NCBI RefSeq assembly: GCF_018139145.2 | Contig: NC_059476.1 | Span: 15,555,001 to 15,619,000, forward strand | Direction of reading: 5' to 3' | From: Gymnogyps californianus | Lineage: Eukaryota > Chordata > Aves > Accipitriformes > Cathartidae | DNA length: 64,000 nt | In this document: piece after piece, positions 49,923 to 59,633 of the stretch | How positions within the stretch are numbered: the stretch's first letter is position 1 | How the letters are laid out: each line of letters opens with the position of its first letter | Program-made: the position numbers and the translations under genes | The notes under the pieces: generated by a model | The model's database searches: none | Seen by the model: the letters and a program-made list of their open reading frames with translations, nothing else | What the model was told of the DNA's origin: nothing

Positions 49923-51045
49923 GGGGCTGCAGGCGCGGGCCCCGGACGGTGAGGGCGGAGGGTTTGTTGGTGAGGGGGTGCCACTGGCCCTGGACGCTGG
50001 GGTTGTCGGTGTGGAAGGGCTTGCGGATGCGGATGATGTCCAGGCCAGACTGGCCGGCCAGCTTGGTGGCCAGCTGCACGATCTCCTCGCTCGTCTTGCT
50101 GGCGATGAGCTCCTCCCGCACCGTCCCGTTCACTGCGGCAGAGTGGGGGAGGGGTCAGGCCGGGGGCCCCCCCAACCTGCAGCCCACCCCCCCCGGGGGG
50201 CAGCTGCTGTTCCCCGGTCCCGCACGGCAGCCGGCCCCAGCACCGTCTGTGGCTGGCGGAGGCAGTGCAGAGCCGGGGCAGGGTGGGGAGGGCCCCGTCC
50301 CCATCCTGCCCCCCAAGCCCCCCCACGCTCCCCCCGCACTCACAGTACTCGGCCACCAGCAGCGGGGCTGGGCCAGAGCGGGGGCTGATGTAGAGGACAA
50401 CATCGGGGTGCTGCCGGGCGAAGTCCAGCGCCGCCTCCTCCACGAACTGCCTGTGGGGGGGCCGGGGGGGGCGTCAGCCCCAGCGGGGTCAGAGGGTGGA
50501 GGTCACGGTAGTCCCCACCCCAGGGCAAAAGTCACAGGTGGGGTCACCCACACCCTGGTGCCCTGCCCACGGGAAGGGTCACAGTGCAGAGGTCGGGGTG
50601 TGCCACCTGCAGGTCAGACGTGATCACCCAGCCTGCCCCTGTGCCGGTGGGTCGGAGGTCAGGGGTCAGCAGTGCTGCCTTCTAGTCCCTCCCCCATCGC
50701 GTAAGAGGTCGGGGGTCACCACCCCTCCCCGACCCCCACCTCTGTGGGTCACAGGTCAGCAGCGCCTTCCCTTTCCCTATACGGACAAGTCAGAAGCCAC
50801 CACAGCTTCTCGTAAGCCCCTCCCCCAGCAGGTCAGAGGTCAAGGGTCACCAGGCCTCTCCCCCCTCCATCCCAGGCAGTCAGGGGCAGCGGGTGAGGGT
50901 GCCTCCGACGGTACCTGGCGCCGCGGGCGTCGGCCGCGGTAGGGCTGAAGAGAAGCTGGAGGCGCTGGAGCTGCCGCACGTAGCGGCCCACGCCGTTCTG
51001 CAGGACGGCCGCCAGGAACCGACTGGGCGTCCCGCGGCCCGTCAT
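49918..51045 (-). CDS. MRPL43: MRPL43, mitochondrial large-subunit ribosomal protein mL43
   Basis: Minus-strand exons in transcript order: 51045-50915, 50450-50344 and 50132-49918 (TAA), in frame and GT-AG, giving 150 residues (mammalian forms are ~160 or longer through alternative 3' exons). It starts [20 protein letters not shown]. The second exon carries [20 protein letters not shown] and the third [20 protein letters not shown]. The protein belongs to the L51/S25/CI-B8 family with a thioredoxin-like fold and is a structural component of the mitochondrial 39S subunit. The start is the ATG at 51,045; the frame is open further upstream, but there it runs into the shared promoter. It lies head-to-head with TWNK (253 bp between start codons) and tail-to-tail with SEMA4G. 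The stop codon lies inside the AATAAA signal, so the 3'UTR is extremely short for this isoform. Confidence 0.92.
50486..50849 (+). promoter_or_regulatory. Cluster of nuclear-receptor half-sites with DR1 elements in MRPL43 intron 1
   Basis: Thirteen GGTCA words occur on the + strand in ~365 bases. Three pairs are perfect direct repeats with one-base spacing (DR1): 50,656-50,668 (AGGTCA g GGGTCA), 50,746-50,758 (GGGTCA c AGGTCA) and 50,830-50,842 (AGGTCA g AGGTCA). A fourth at 50,706-50,718 (AGGTCG g GGGTCA) has one mismatch, and looser pairs occur at 50,486-50,505 and 50,576-50,588. DR1 is the known recognition element of RXR heterodimers with PPAR and of HNF4. Position is in MRPL43 intron 1, about 450-810 bp upstream of the TWNK ATG. 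The motifs are seen directly; function is inference. Part of the cluster may simply be a decayed tandem repeat. Confidence 0.5.
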
Positions 51046-51298
51046 GGCGCCGCCCTCACCCCAGAACCGGAACCGCGCGGAGGGGGGAAACATCCGCTTC
51101 CGGCTCCGCCCGGAAGTGACGCGCTGAGCGCGGTGGCGGGGTCAGGCAATGGCGGCGTCCGTGGAGCTCCACGTGAGGGGGGCGGCCTGAGCGGCGCCGG
51201 GCCGCGGGGCCGGGGGGCCGCGGGGCCGCCGCCGATGCGGATCGGCAGCGGCACGGGCGGGTGCCGGGGCGGCTCGGGCGGAGGCGGGCGCGGGCAGG
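51046..51298. promoter_or_regulatory. Bidirectional MRPL43-TWNK promoter
   Basis: The 253 bases between the divergent start codons form a CpG-rich, TATA-less segment. Motifs seen: ETS/GABP (NRF-2)-type CCGGAA at 51,067-51,072, CTTCCGG at 51,097-51,103 and CCGGAAGTGACG at 51,110-51,121 (an ETS site merged with a CRE-like half), and a YY1-type ATGGCGGC at 51,149-51,156. GABP and YY1 sites are a known hallmark of promoters of nuclear-encoded mitochondrial genes, and the head-to-head arrangement of these two genes is conserved in mammals. Exact start sites are not determinable here. An ATG at 51,149 lies inside the YY1-like site. Confidence 0.8.
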
Positions 51299-54200
51299 AT
51301 GGCAGTGGTGCCCCTGCGGCCCTGCAGAGCCGCCGGCCGCCTCCTGCCGCTGCTGTGCGGGGGGGCGAGGAGCAAGGGAGTCTCCCTGAGCCCCGGGGTG
51401 CCGGGCCGCCTCACCCAGCGGCGCTACAAGAAGGACGTGCTGCCCTCTCCCGAGGGGCCCGTGCCCTCCGTCTCCATCACCGAGATCCGGCAGTACCTGC
51501 GGGCCCAGGGCATCCCCTTCCACGACGGGTACAGCTGCCTGCATACCCCCAGCCTCTTCACTGACAGCCGGGAGGACCAGCCGCCGGCCGCCAGCGCCCC
51601 TTACACACTTTTCATTGACAAGACCACGGGCAGCTTCCTGTGCACGGCCACCCTGGCCGAGGGCACCTGGCAGGACTTCCAGGCCAACGTGGAGCTGCGG
51701 CACCGTGGCATTCCCCTGCCAGCTCGGTAGAGCCGGAGGAGGACACGCGACGGGCTCGCGAGGATGCCCGCTGCATCTGGGACCGGGCGCTGCCGCTCTG
51801 GGAGCTGCTGGATGAGGATGAGACCAACAAGACCAAGGCTGTGTTTGGCATCTCCCTGGTGACGGACGCCACCCTGAAGCGCTTCGGGGTGCGTTATCTG
51901 AGGACTGCCAAGTCCCTTGTCTTCCCCTGGTTCAGCCCCCGCGATGCGACCCTGAAGGGCCTGAAGCTCGTGAGGGTGGAGAAGAAGGGGGATGCGATAG
52001 CTTATGTGGAAGAGACTTTACCCCGCTTCGATTCCTATCACAATCTCTTTGGGCTGCCCCTGATCGGCCGCCGAGACACGGAGCTGGTCTTAACTGGGTG
52101 GGAGCTGGATGCCCTGGCCCTGCACCAAGCTACAGGGGTGGCCAGCCTGGCCCTTCCGCGGGGGGCCACCTGCCTGCCCCCTGCCCTCCTCCCCTACCTG
52201 GAGCAGTTCAAGCGTATCACGCTGTGGCTAGGCGAGGACCTGCGCTCCTGGGAAGCCGCCAAGCTCTTTGCCCGCAAGCTGAGCCTCAAGCGCTGCTCCC
52301 TGGTGCGCCCCGGCGACCTGCAGCCCCGGCCCTTGGAGGCTCTGAACCAGGGCCTGAACCTCACCAAGATCCTGCGTGCCGCCCTGCCCGCCAGCCACAA
52401 ATCCATCGTCTCCTTCCGGCAGCTGCGTGAGGAGGTGTTTGGGGAGCTGGTCAACACCGAGCAGGTGGCCGGCGTCAAGTGGGCACGCTTCCCCGAGCTC
52501 AACAAGCTCCTCAAAGGGCACCGCAGAGGGGAGCTCACCGTCTTCACAGGTGATGGGCAAACGGCTGGTGGACGGGGGGAGCAGAGGGCTCTTCAGTGGC
52601 TTCACCTTCCAGGTCCCCTTCTGCTCGTGGCTTCGGCTGAGCCCATCTTGGGGGTGCACGAGAGGCTGGGGCGCGTTCCTAGGTGCAGTGGGGCTGGGCA
52701 TGCCGGTGTGGTGGTGGGCTCCCTGCCTGGGGTGGCACAGAAAGTCGTGGGGTGTCCCTTACCCCTGCCACCTCCTGTCCGAGCCCTCCCTGTGCCCTCC
52801 TGCCGGCTGCCTAGCCCTTCCCCGCACCCCGGAGGGACCTGCTGGCTGCTGGAGGTGACGCGCGTGCGCCCAGACATGCAGCATGGCACGAGACTCTGCC
52901 TGTTTATGGTGGGAGTGCTGCGGATAGGCTGCTCTTATCCCGCTCCCCGGCGCTTCCACCTCTAAACAACCGCTCAGCGCGTTCAGGAGGGGTCAGATCT
53001 TCTCCAGCTAATTCCTCCCGTCATTGTCCTTGCACCAGGCCCGACGGGCAGCGGGAAGACGACCTTTATCAGTGAGTATGCGCTGGACCTGTGCATGCAG
53101 GGCGTGTGCACACTGTGGGGCAGCTTTGAGATCAACAATGTCCGCCTGGCCAAGATCATGCTGACGCAGTTTGCTGCCCAGCGCCTGGAGGACCAGCTGG
53201 AGCTGTATGACGAGTGGGCTGATCGCTTCGAGGACCTCCCGCTCTACTTCATGACCTTCCATGGCCAGCAGAACATCAAGTATGGTCCCACACCTTCGTC
53301 CCCAGTGGTGTTTACCCCTGACAGCATGTGCTGCAGGGCCTTGGGGAGCCAGGGCTCTTCCCCCGCAGCGGGTCACAGATTTGGGGCTGGCAGGAGGCAC
53401 GTTGGGGCCGTTCAAGTCCCGGGGTTGGCACGTGGGGACTGTGTGGCTCAACCGGCTGCATTCTTGCTGTTGCAGGGACTGTTGCAGCGTCCCTCTGGGG
53501 TGGGGGTGAAGGGAGAGGACCTGTCCCTGTGCTAGGTGGCTGCTCTAAAACCAGCTTCTGCCCCCGGCAGGATGTATCCCCCCACACCCTGCTCACATGG
53601 CAGCGCTGCCGTTTGCTGAGGAGGGAGGACAGGCACCTCCTGCTCCTTATATTCACCAGGCGCTATGGTGCTTGCACGCATCCCCATGTGCCCCGAGGGT
53701 CCCTGTGGGCTGGGGAGATCGTGGGACGGTGGGCAGGGGCTGTGTGGGCAGCAGCTGGGTCCTCCTGATCCAGCTGCCCTTACCTGTGGGGATGGGGCTG
53801 CGCCTGTCCTGTGACAGAAAAGATGCAGAGGTGGGATGTGCCCAGGGTCCAGCAGGAGCCAGCCTGGTACCTCCCAGCTCTGCCTCTCCCCCTCCCCATG
53901 CCTGGCTCAGCATCCCCGTCCCTGCCTTTGCTGATCCCCGGGGCTGATCCCGATCTCCCCTCACCCAGGACGGTGATTGACACCATGCAGCATGCCGTCT
54001 ACATGTACGACATCACTCACGTGGTCGTCGACAACCTCCAGTTCATGATGGGACACGAGCACCTCTCTGTGGACAGGTAGCCCTTCTCCAAGCCGCCCCC
54101 TCCTTCCTCCACCACCCTTGTTGCTGGAGCTGGCCCTGTCGGGTGTCACGGCAGGGGCTGGGGACCCACACAGGGTGTCCCCTTTAGTCCTGTCTGGCAG

Positions 54201-55530
54201 CCCTGTTTTGTTGAAGGGCGATCACTGCCCTGGGGAGGAGGAGGTGGGAAAGGGTGAGCCAGTTAACTGCGATCCCTGTCGTGCCCTGTCCCTTTGCCTG
54301 CGTGGGCTTGGCTGCCTCACGGAGAGTAAGCCCAGCCCCCTGGGTGCTTCCTGCTGTGGGGCTGAACCTGGCAGCACCTCGCTGTCCGCCCCCCCCTCCC
54401 CACACCAAGCAGTGCCAGCCCCTGACCCAGTTCTTGCTGCCGTGGCAGGCTCGCTGCTCAGGACTACATCGTTGGTGCCTTCCGCAAGTTCGCCACGGAC
54501 AACACCTGCCACATCACACTGGTCATCCATCCCCGCAAGGAGGACGACGAGAAGGAGCTGCAGACGGCCTCCATCTTCGGCTCTGCCAAGGTGGGCTGGG
54601 CGAGGGTGGCCCTTCCTGTCCCTCGGGCACAGCGTGTTCCCAGGAAGGGGCTGGGATACGTTGGGCAGCCGTCCCCAGCTCCCACCAGCACCCTGAGTCA
54701 TGGCTGGGGATCTAAAAGGTGCTGTGAGGGGCAGGATGTTCGCAGGACTCCTGTCACCTGCTGAAGATGCGCGGAGTCCCGATTTGGTCAGGCCTTGGTA
54801 GGGAGATGCAGACAGGGACCAAACCCTTTGCCAGCTAAAGCTCTGTTGGGGCTTTAGGTGCAGTTAATTAATGCTCATTGACTGTGAGTGGGATGTAGTA
54901 TGAGATAATTAAAGAAGGAGCCAGGGAGGGTGCAGGGATGGGCTCTCTGAGTGCTCCAGTCTCTTCTTTGATGCTGAACGACCCTGCAGTGGTGGGCAGG
55001 AGGTACTCTGTGAGTGTGCACGGCCCTCCTGTGCTCCCTTGTTTCCCCAGGGCGTGCTGTGGCTTCAGCTCAAGCCTGTCTGCCTGGCGGGTCGCTGGGA
55101 TGTCCCGGGGAAGACAAGGGGTTGGTGTCCGGGAGGTGCTGGAGTTGCCATGGCCTGGGATGCCCTGTAACAGGGCTCGAAGGAGCCGGGCAGGCAGCCT
55201 GTGAGCACCTCCGAGCCCCGTGACTCTGGCTGCATCCCCAGCACCCTCCTGGAGATGTTTTCCTCCCCCCAGGCCAGCCAGGAGGCCGACAACGTCCTCA
55301 TCCTGCAGGACCGTAAGCTGGTGACGGGGCCAGGGAAGCGCTACCTGCAGGTGTCCAAGAACCGCTTCGACGGGGACGTGGGTGTCTTCCCCCTGGAGTT
55401 CAGCAAGGCCTCGCTCACCTTCTCGTCCTCTGGCAAAAGCAAGGTCAGGCTGAAGAAGATGAAGGAGGAGAAGGCACTTTTAGCCAAGAAAGCTCCAGAG
55501 GGAGGCACGGGAGCCTCCAAGAAGCCGTGA
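51299..55530 (+). CDS. TWNK: TWNK (C10orf2), Twinkle mitochondrial replicative DNA helicase, with an apparent one-base frame break in exon 1
   Basis: Exons: 51299-52549, 53039-53279, 53969-54076, 54449-54590 and 55273-55530 (TGA). The product would be ~666 residues (human 684) if one base is missing in exon 1. Twinkle is the hexameric SF4/DnaB-like 5'-3' helicase that unwinds mtDNA ahead of polymerase gamma in the matrix. Visible parts: an Arg-rich mitochondrial targeting N-terminus; a primase-like N-terminal domain ([34 protein letters not shown]); linker; then the helicase core with Walker [10 protein letters not shown] completed across the exon 1/2 junction (~418-426), [20 protein letters not shown], Walker B-like [13 protein letters not shown] in exon 3, [20 protein letters not shown] in exon 4 and [16 protein letters not shown] in exon 5. 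Frame break: the frame from the ATG reads DFQANVEL then stops at TAG 51,728-51,730, while the family-like sequence resumes one frame over ([20 protein letters not shown]). All later exons are intact, so an assembly error or individual variant is likelier than a pseudogene. Confidence 0.9.
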
Positions 55531-57640
55531 GCCCGACAGGTCTCTTCCTCGGTCCGTCGGGGGGACGGGGACTGGTGCTGGGAGCACGGGGCCGGGGTAT
55601 GCCAGCCCCTCTCCCCCGGGAGCAGCAGCCACGTGCCCCTGTGGCCCTTTCTCCTCCTGCATGAACAAGCCTCTTGGCCGCCAGCATGGTGTCTCTGAGA
55701 CGCGGGCCACCGTGAGAGGAGGAGTGGGCTCGTCCCAGAGAAGAGCGGCCACGGGAGGGTGCTTTGGCAGATGCTGGCAGCTCTGTGCTGGTGCTGAGTG
55801 CTGGGAGCACGAGGGAGCGGAGTCAGTGTGGGCTGGGTGATGGGGGGCAGTGACCTGCAGCCCTAGGGCTTGGGGATCTCTGGATCTGGGGCAGGTCGTT
55901 AAATTGTGGCTAAAATGGAGCCGAAACCCTGGGCTGCCACTGGTGGGAGGGACTGTGTGGGGGCACTGTGCAGAGGGACACATGGCAGGAACCCCTCCTG
56001 TCACAGGTGGGGGTCTCTGGGCTCGGTCCTGTCTCGGATGGAGCCAGCGAGGGGAAGGTGGTGGAGGGAAGCGTGGGAGGTTGTGGATGGCTCTCGTCCT
56101 GGAGCTGCGCGCTCCCCATGGGACGTGGTGGGAGGGTGGGAGCTGGACCCCCGTGGCACCACTGCTCGCGGTGGGTTGAAGGCAGCCCTGGCGTCCTGCG
56201 CCGGCGGGTGCGATGTGGTGCTCGCCGGCTCTGCCTGCCCAGCTAACGCCTGACCCAGCCCCCTTTGCTCAGGGTCTCCCCTGGCCCCTTTCTCCGGGGG
56301 CATCACCAGCAGTAAAACCTCGCGGGGAGCAGCCCGGCCTTGCTCTGCTGGGCTGGGGGGGGCGGCCACCCCCGTGCCCTCTGGGCTGCGGGCAACAAAT
56401 ACTGTGACCTGACTGGTCCTCGCTGTGGTAGGACGAGTCCATAGCCGGATCTTGGTCTAATCCCTTTGGGTTTTTTCCCTTCCTAGTTTTTTTTAAAGCA
56501 TAAATGTGAGTGCCGTTTCTGTGCCGCTGTCTCTGTGACTGGGGGACCCTGGGGCTGGGGGGGGTGGGCCCTGGCCGGGGAGGGGGCGGGTGGCCCGGAG
56601 AACTGGGGGATGCGGTGCCAGAGGCCGTCCCTGCTGTGCAGAGCATCCCGCCCCAGCCCTGGCACACGGGTTATTAGCAGCCTCCGCGCCGGGCATAGTT
56701 TTAACCTGAGCCATAATGAGGGGCCAGGGCAGGTGGGTGGTACACACCCAGCCCTGGGTTTCCGGGGTGCATCGGCTCTCTCGGAGAGCACCCTTGGGTG
56801 CTGTCGGCGCAGGGCAGGCTGGGGGTGATGGAGGAGGAGGGTCCCGGGGAAGTGGAGGTAAGGCAAGGGGATGGTGGGGGAGCCAGGCCCCCAGCGCAGC
56901 TGGGTCAGGGTTTGCATAGCGACGTGGGTGGGGGCTGTGGGTGTTCCCCCTTGGCCAGAGGGCCCCTTCCAGCTCCCTGGCCCCCATTTCCCCCCAGTCT
57001 AGCCCACAGCAGGTGCTGTCATGGGGCTGTGGAGTGGAAGTGGGGCAGTGGGAAAGCTCAGGACCCCCATCTACTGCCCATCCCTCCTTGGGGCTGGGAG
57101 GGGGTGATGGAGCTGAGCCTGGGGGGGGACCCTGGGTGATCCCAGACCCCGGGGGGGCAGGTGGGCACCCACGGCTCCCCAAGCTGCGGGTGGGTTGATG
57201 TGGGTTTATTTTTTCTCCCTTTTCCCCCAGTTTGGGGCTCTTGGAGAGTTGGGGGGCGGCAATAGCTGCAACATCTCACGGAGGGGGGGGATGGGGGGGT
57301 GTGATGTCAAACAAGGCAGAGTCACCCCGCCCCCTTGGCGGGTTGCTGGGCTCCCCAAATAATTTGGGGGGGCGTACCCTCGGTGGCGACCTTCACCCCG
57401 CGGGTCTGCGGCTGCTTTGGGGGATGGAGAACCCTGAGGTGGGGGGGGCTCGGCTGGCGCAAAGAAGGGGACGACTCCTGCCGCCCACCCAGCCCGGGAA
57501 TCCCCCGGAATCGACGTGACTGAGGCTGTGCTGGGCGAGGGTGGCCCACGCGGGGGCTCCCCCCGACACGGCCGCCCCCCCACGCACCCCACATGCCCCC
57601 CATATCCACCTCCCCTTCCCGCTCGGGGGGGGGGGGGTGG
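55531..57640 (+). other. TWNK 3'UTR and TWNK-LZTS2 spacer
   Basis: No coding sequence supported. There is no canonical AATAAA. Variant hexamers AGTAAA (56,311-56,316) and CATAAA (56,499-56,504) are candidate TWNK 3' ends. A perfect 17-bp palindrome (CCCCAAAT A ATTTGGGG) lies at 57,353-57,369, about 300 bp upstream of the LZTS2 GC-box cluster. A pyrimidine-rich tract ending in CAG at ~57,230 resembles a splice acceptor, but no matching exon was identified. Confidence 0.5.
56499..56504 (+). terminator. Candidate TWNK polyadenylation signal (CATAAA variant)
   Basis: A CATAAA hexamer after an A/T-rich stretch, followed within 10-30 bases by G/T-rich sequence ('gtgagtgccgtttctgtg'). It is non-canonical; AGTAAA at 56,311-56,316 is the alternative. 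Confidence 0.35.
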
Positions 57641-57782
57641 CGTGACCTCGCGAAGCGGGGGGGCGGGGCCTGGCGGAGAGGCGGGGCCTCGAGAGGGGCG
57701 GGGCTTGTAGTGGGAGGCGGGGCCTGGCGCGGGGCGGGCGGCGGGGCGCGGTGCTGCGCGGGAGGGCGGTAGCGGGGCCGCG
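57640..57782 (+). promoter_or_regulatory. LZTS2: LZTS2 core promoter (GC-box cluster) and first non-coding exon
   Basis: At least five GGGGCGGGG/GGCGGGGC-type Sp1 boxes between 57,658 and 57,745 in a CpG island, no TATA box. The G/C-rich segment ends at 57,782 with a consensus donor (GCG|gtgagtgc), so 57,782 is the likely end of the 5' non-coding exon 1. The start of that exon is not determinable. A downstream LZTS2 coding exon with an upstream acceptor supports the existence of such an exon. Confidence 0.6.
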
Positions 57783-58029
57783 GTGAGTGCGGGGGCCGGG
57801 GGCGCCCGGGGGTCCCGCGGGGCCGGGGGGGCTGCGGCGGCGCTGGGGGCGAGCCGTGGGGCGGCCGGGGAGCGGGGGCCCTGGGGGCCGCTGCGGAGGG
57901 GCGGGGGGGGGGGGGGGGGTTTGGGGGCGCTTCGGGGGGGCTGCCGGCGCTAAGGGTGTTGGGGGGCCGGGCCCCCGGGGGTCGCTTTGGGGGGGTCTGG
58001 GGGCGGGGGGGCAGCGGCGGCCGTGGGGC

Positions 58030-58530
58030 GCTTTGGGAGTGTTTCAGGGGCACTTCGGGGTGTCCTGGGGATGCAGAGGCCCAGGGGCTCTGTGGGGCAG
58101 TTTAGGGGGTTGCGGGGCACTTTGGGGGTGCTGTAGGGGCACTCTGTGGGAGCTGTGGGGCAGTGCAGGCCCAGGGGTGCCGTGAGGCACTTTGGGGGTG
58201 TTTTGGAGCACTTTGGGGGTGCTTTAGGGGAACTTTAGGGGAGCTGTGGGGCAGCAGAGGCCCAGGGGCTCTGTGGGACACTTTGGAGGTGTTTTAGGGG
58301 CACTTTGGGGGAGCTGTGGGGCAGCAGAAGCCCAAGGGCTCTATGAGGCACTGTGGAGCTGTCATGGGGCACTTTGGGGTATTGTGGGGCAGTACAGGCC
58401 CTGGGGTTCCGTGGGGCACTTTGAGGGTGTCATGGGGAACTTTCGGGGTGTTTTAGGGCACTTCGGGGGAGTCGTGGGGCAGCGGGGCCCAGGGGTGCCA
58501 TGGGGCACTTAGGGGTGCTGTGGGGTCAGG
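58030..58530 (+). repeat. Minisatellite, unit about 70-90 bp, G-rich
   Basis: About six imperfect copies, each starting near 'ggggcagcagaggcccaggg', passing through 'ctctgtggggcactttgggg' and ending near 'ggggagctgt'. Shorter internal repeats of GGGGCACTTTGGGGGTGTTTT type are nested within each copy, so the array grew at two scales. It lies in the LZTS2 5' intron, downstream of the CpG island. Confidence 0.85.
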
Positions 58531-59564
58531 CAAGGCGGAAGCACCGTGGGGCAGGCTGGGTGCTGTGGGGCTCAATGGGGCAGCATGGGGTGGGTGGGAG
58601 GGCAACGGGGGTGTGGGGCAGACAAGGGGGACAGCACCACCCAGGGAGCCTCGGGATGTGGGGAGGGCTAGAGGGGGGGCACAGCTAGGCGTGGGGGGTG
58701 TCCACCCCACATGTGCCAGGTGTGTGGGGAGGGATGAGGGGCTGCTTCCCCCTGCCCTGGGGGGGCCCTCTGGTGCCATCGAGGCATGGGAGTCCACGGG
58801 GGCCCGAAACACCCAGCAGCTCAGGGTGGGGGTCCAGCCGAGCAGGGGACGAGTCTTCCCTTGCTGTTTTGGGGTCGGAGCGGTGGGATCCGGCTTCGCT
58901 GCGCTCTGGCCAGAGCAGCTGGCAGTGAGGCTGCCCCAGTTGCTGACTGGTTTTACTGGGCGGCTGGAGGGAGGTTTCGCAGGGCGCTGGTGGCTGGCCG
59001 GGCTGGCCACCCCCTCCCCGGGTGCTTGCCCCCCTCGGGCGGCGGTGGGACCCTCTCAGTGGGCTGTGGGAGCTTGCAGGAGGGAGAAGATGGAGTCCCT
59101 TCCCACCACCTCCCAGCCCGGCCGCCGGGCGCAGGGCCCCAGCGGTGGCAGTGTCCCCTCCGTGGCTGTGCGGGGACCTGGCTGTCCCCCCCTGACCTGC
59201 ACGTCCCAGGGGAGTTTCACTGGGATGGGGTGCTGCACCTTGGCTGGCTGCGGCTGGGGAGCCCTGAGATGTCCCTTTGGGGGTCCTGTGTCCCTGCCTG
59301 GTCCCTGATCCCTGCTCCTGCCCCTCCAGCAGCGGCAGGTCCCCACCGGGGGCTGTGGTCCCCACCACCCCTCCCAGGGTGGCCGCAGCCCTCCCTGGGC
59401 GCTGGGAGCAGCGTACCCGCTGCCAGGCTCCCCTGCCACCCTCTGTGCCACGCTGGCACCGCCTGCTGGTTAGGGGGCTTGGGCAGGGGGGGCTACGGGG
59501 GGCACGGGAACCCACACTGCCATTTGGTGGCCTGACCCCCTCCTCTTTCTCCTTCTCACTTCAG

Positions 59565-59633
59565 GGGCCGGCAGAGCCGGGTTCACGGTGTGGGGGCCCG
59601 AGTGGACCGGACGGATGGGCAGCGGCTGGCAAG
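59565..59633 (+). other. LZTS2: Probable second 5' exon of LZTS2
   Basis: A 69-nt segment between a pyrimidine-rich acceptor ('tttctccttctcacttcag') and a donor (AAG|gtgagc). It holds an ATG at 59,615 whose frame (MGSGWQ...) would continue, after splicing to 60,738, through 12 codons into the MAIVQ start at 60,776. It could therefore be 5'UTR or could add ~19 residues. No family support for the extension is known to me. Confidence 0.45.

Noticed and set aside
51149..51172. ATG within the promoter followed by eight codons and a consensus donor (gtgagg)
   Set aside because: Looks like a tiny alternative first exon, but splicing to the acceptor-like CAG before the TWNK ATG would put it out of the Twinkle frame. 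The ATG is more simply part of a YY1-type motif.
57200..57260. Acceptor-like pyrimidine tract before 57,231
   Set aside because: No donor or reading frame that connects to TWNK or LZTS2 could be found.
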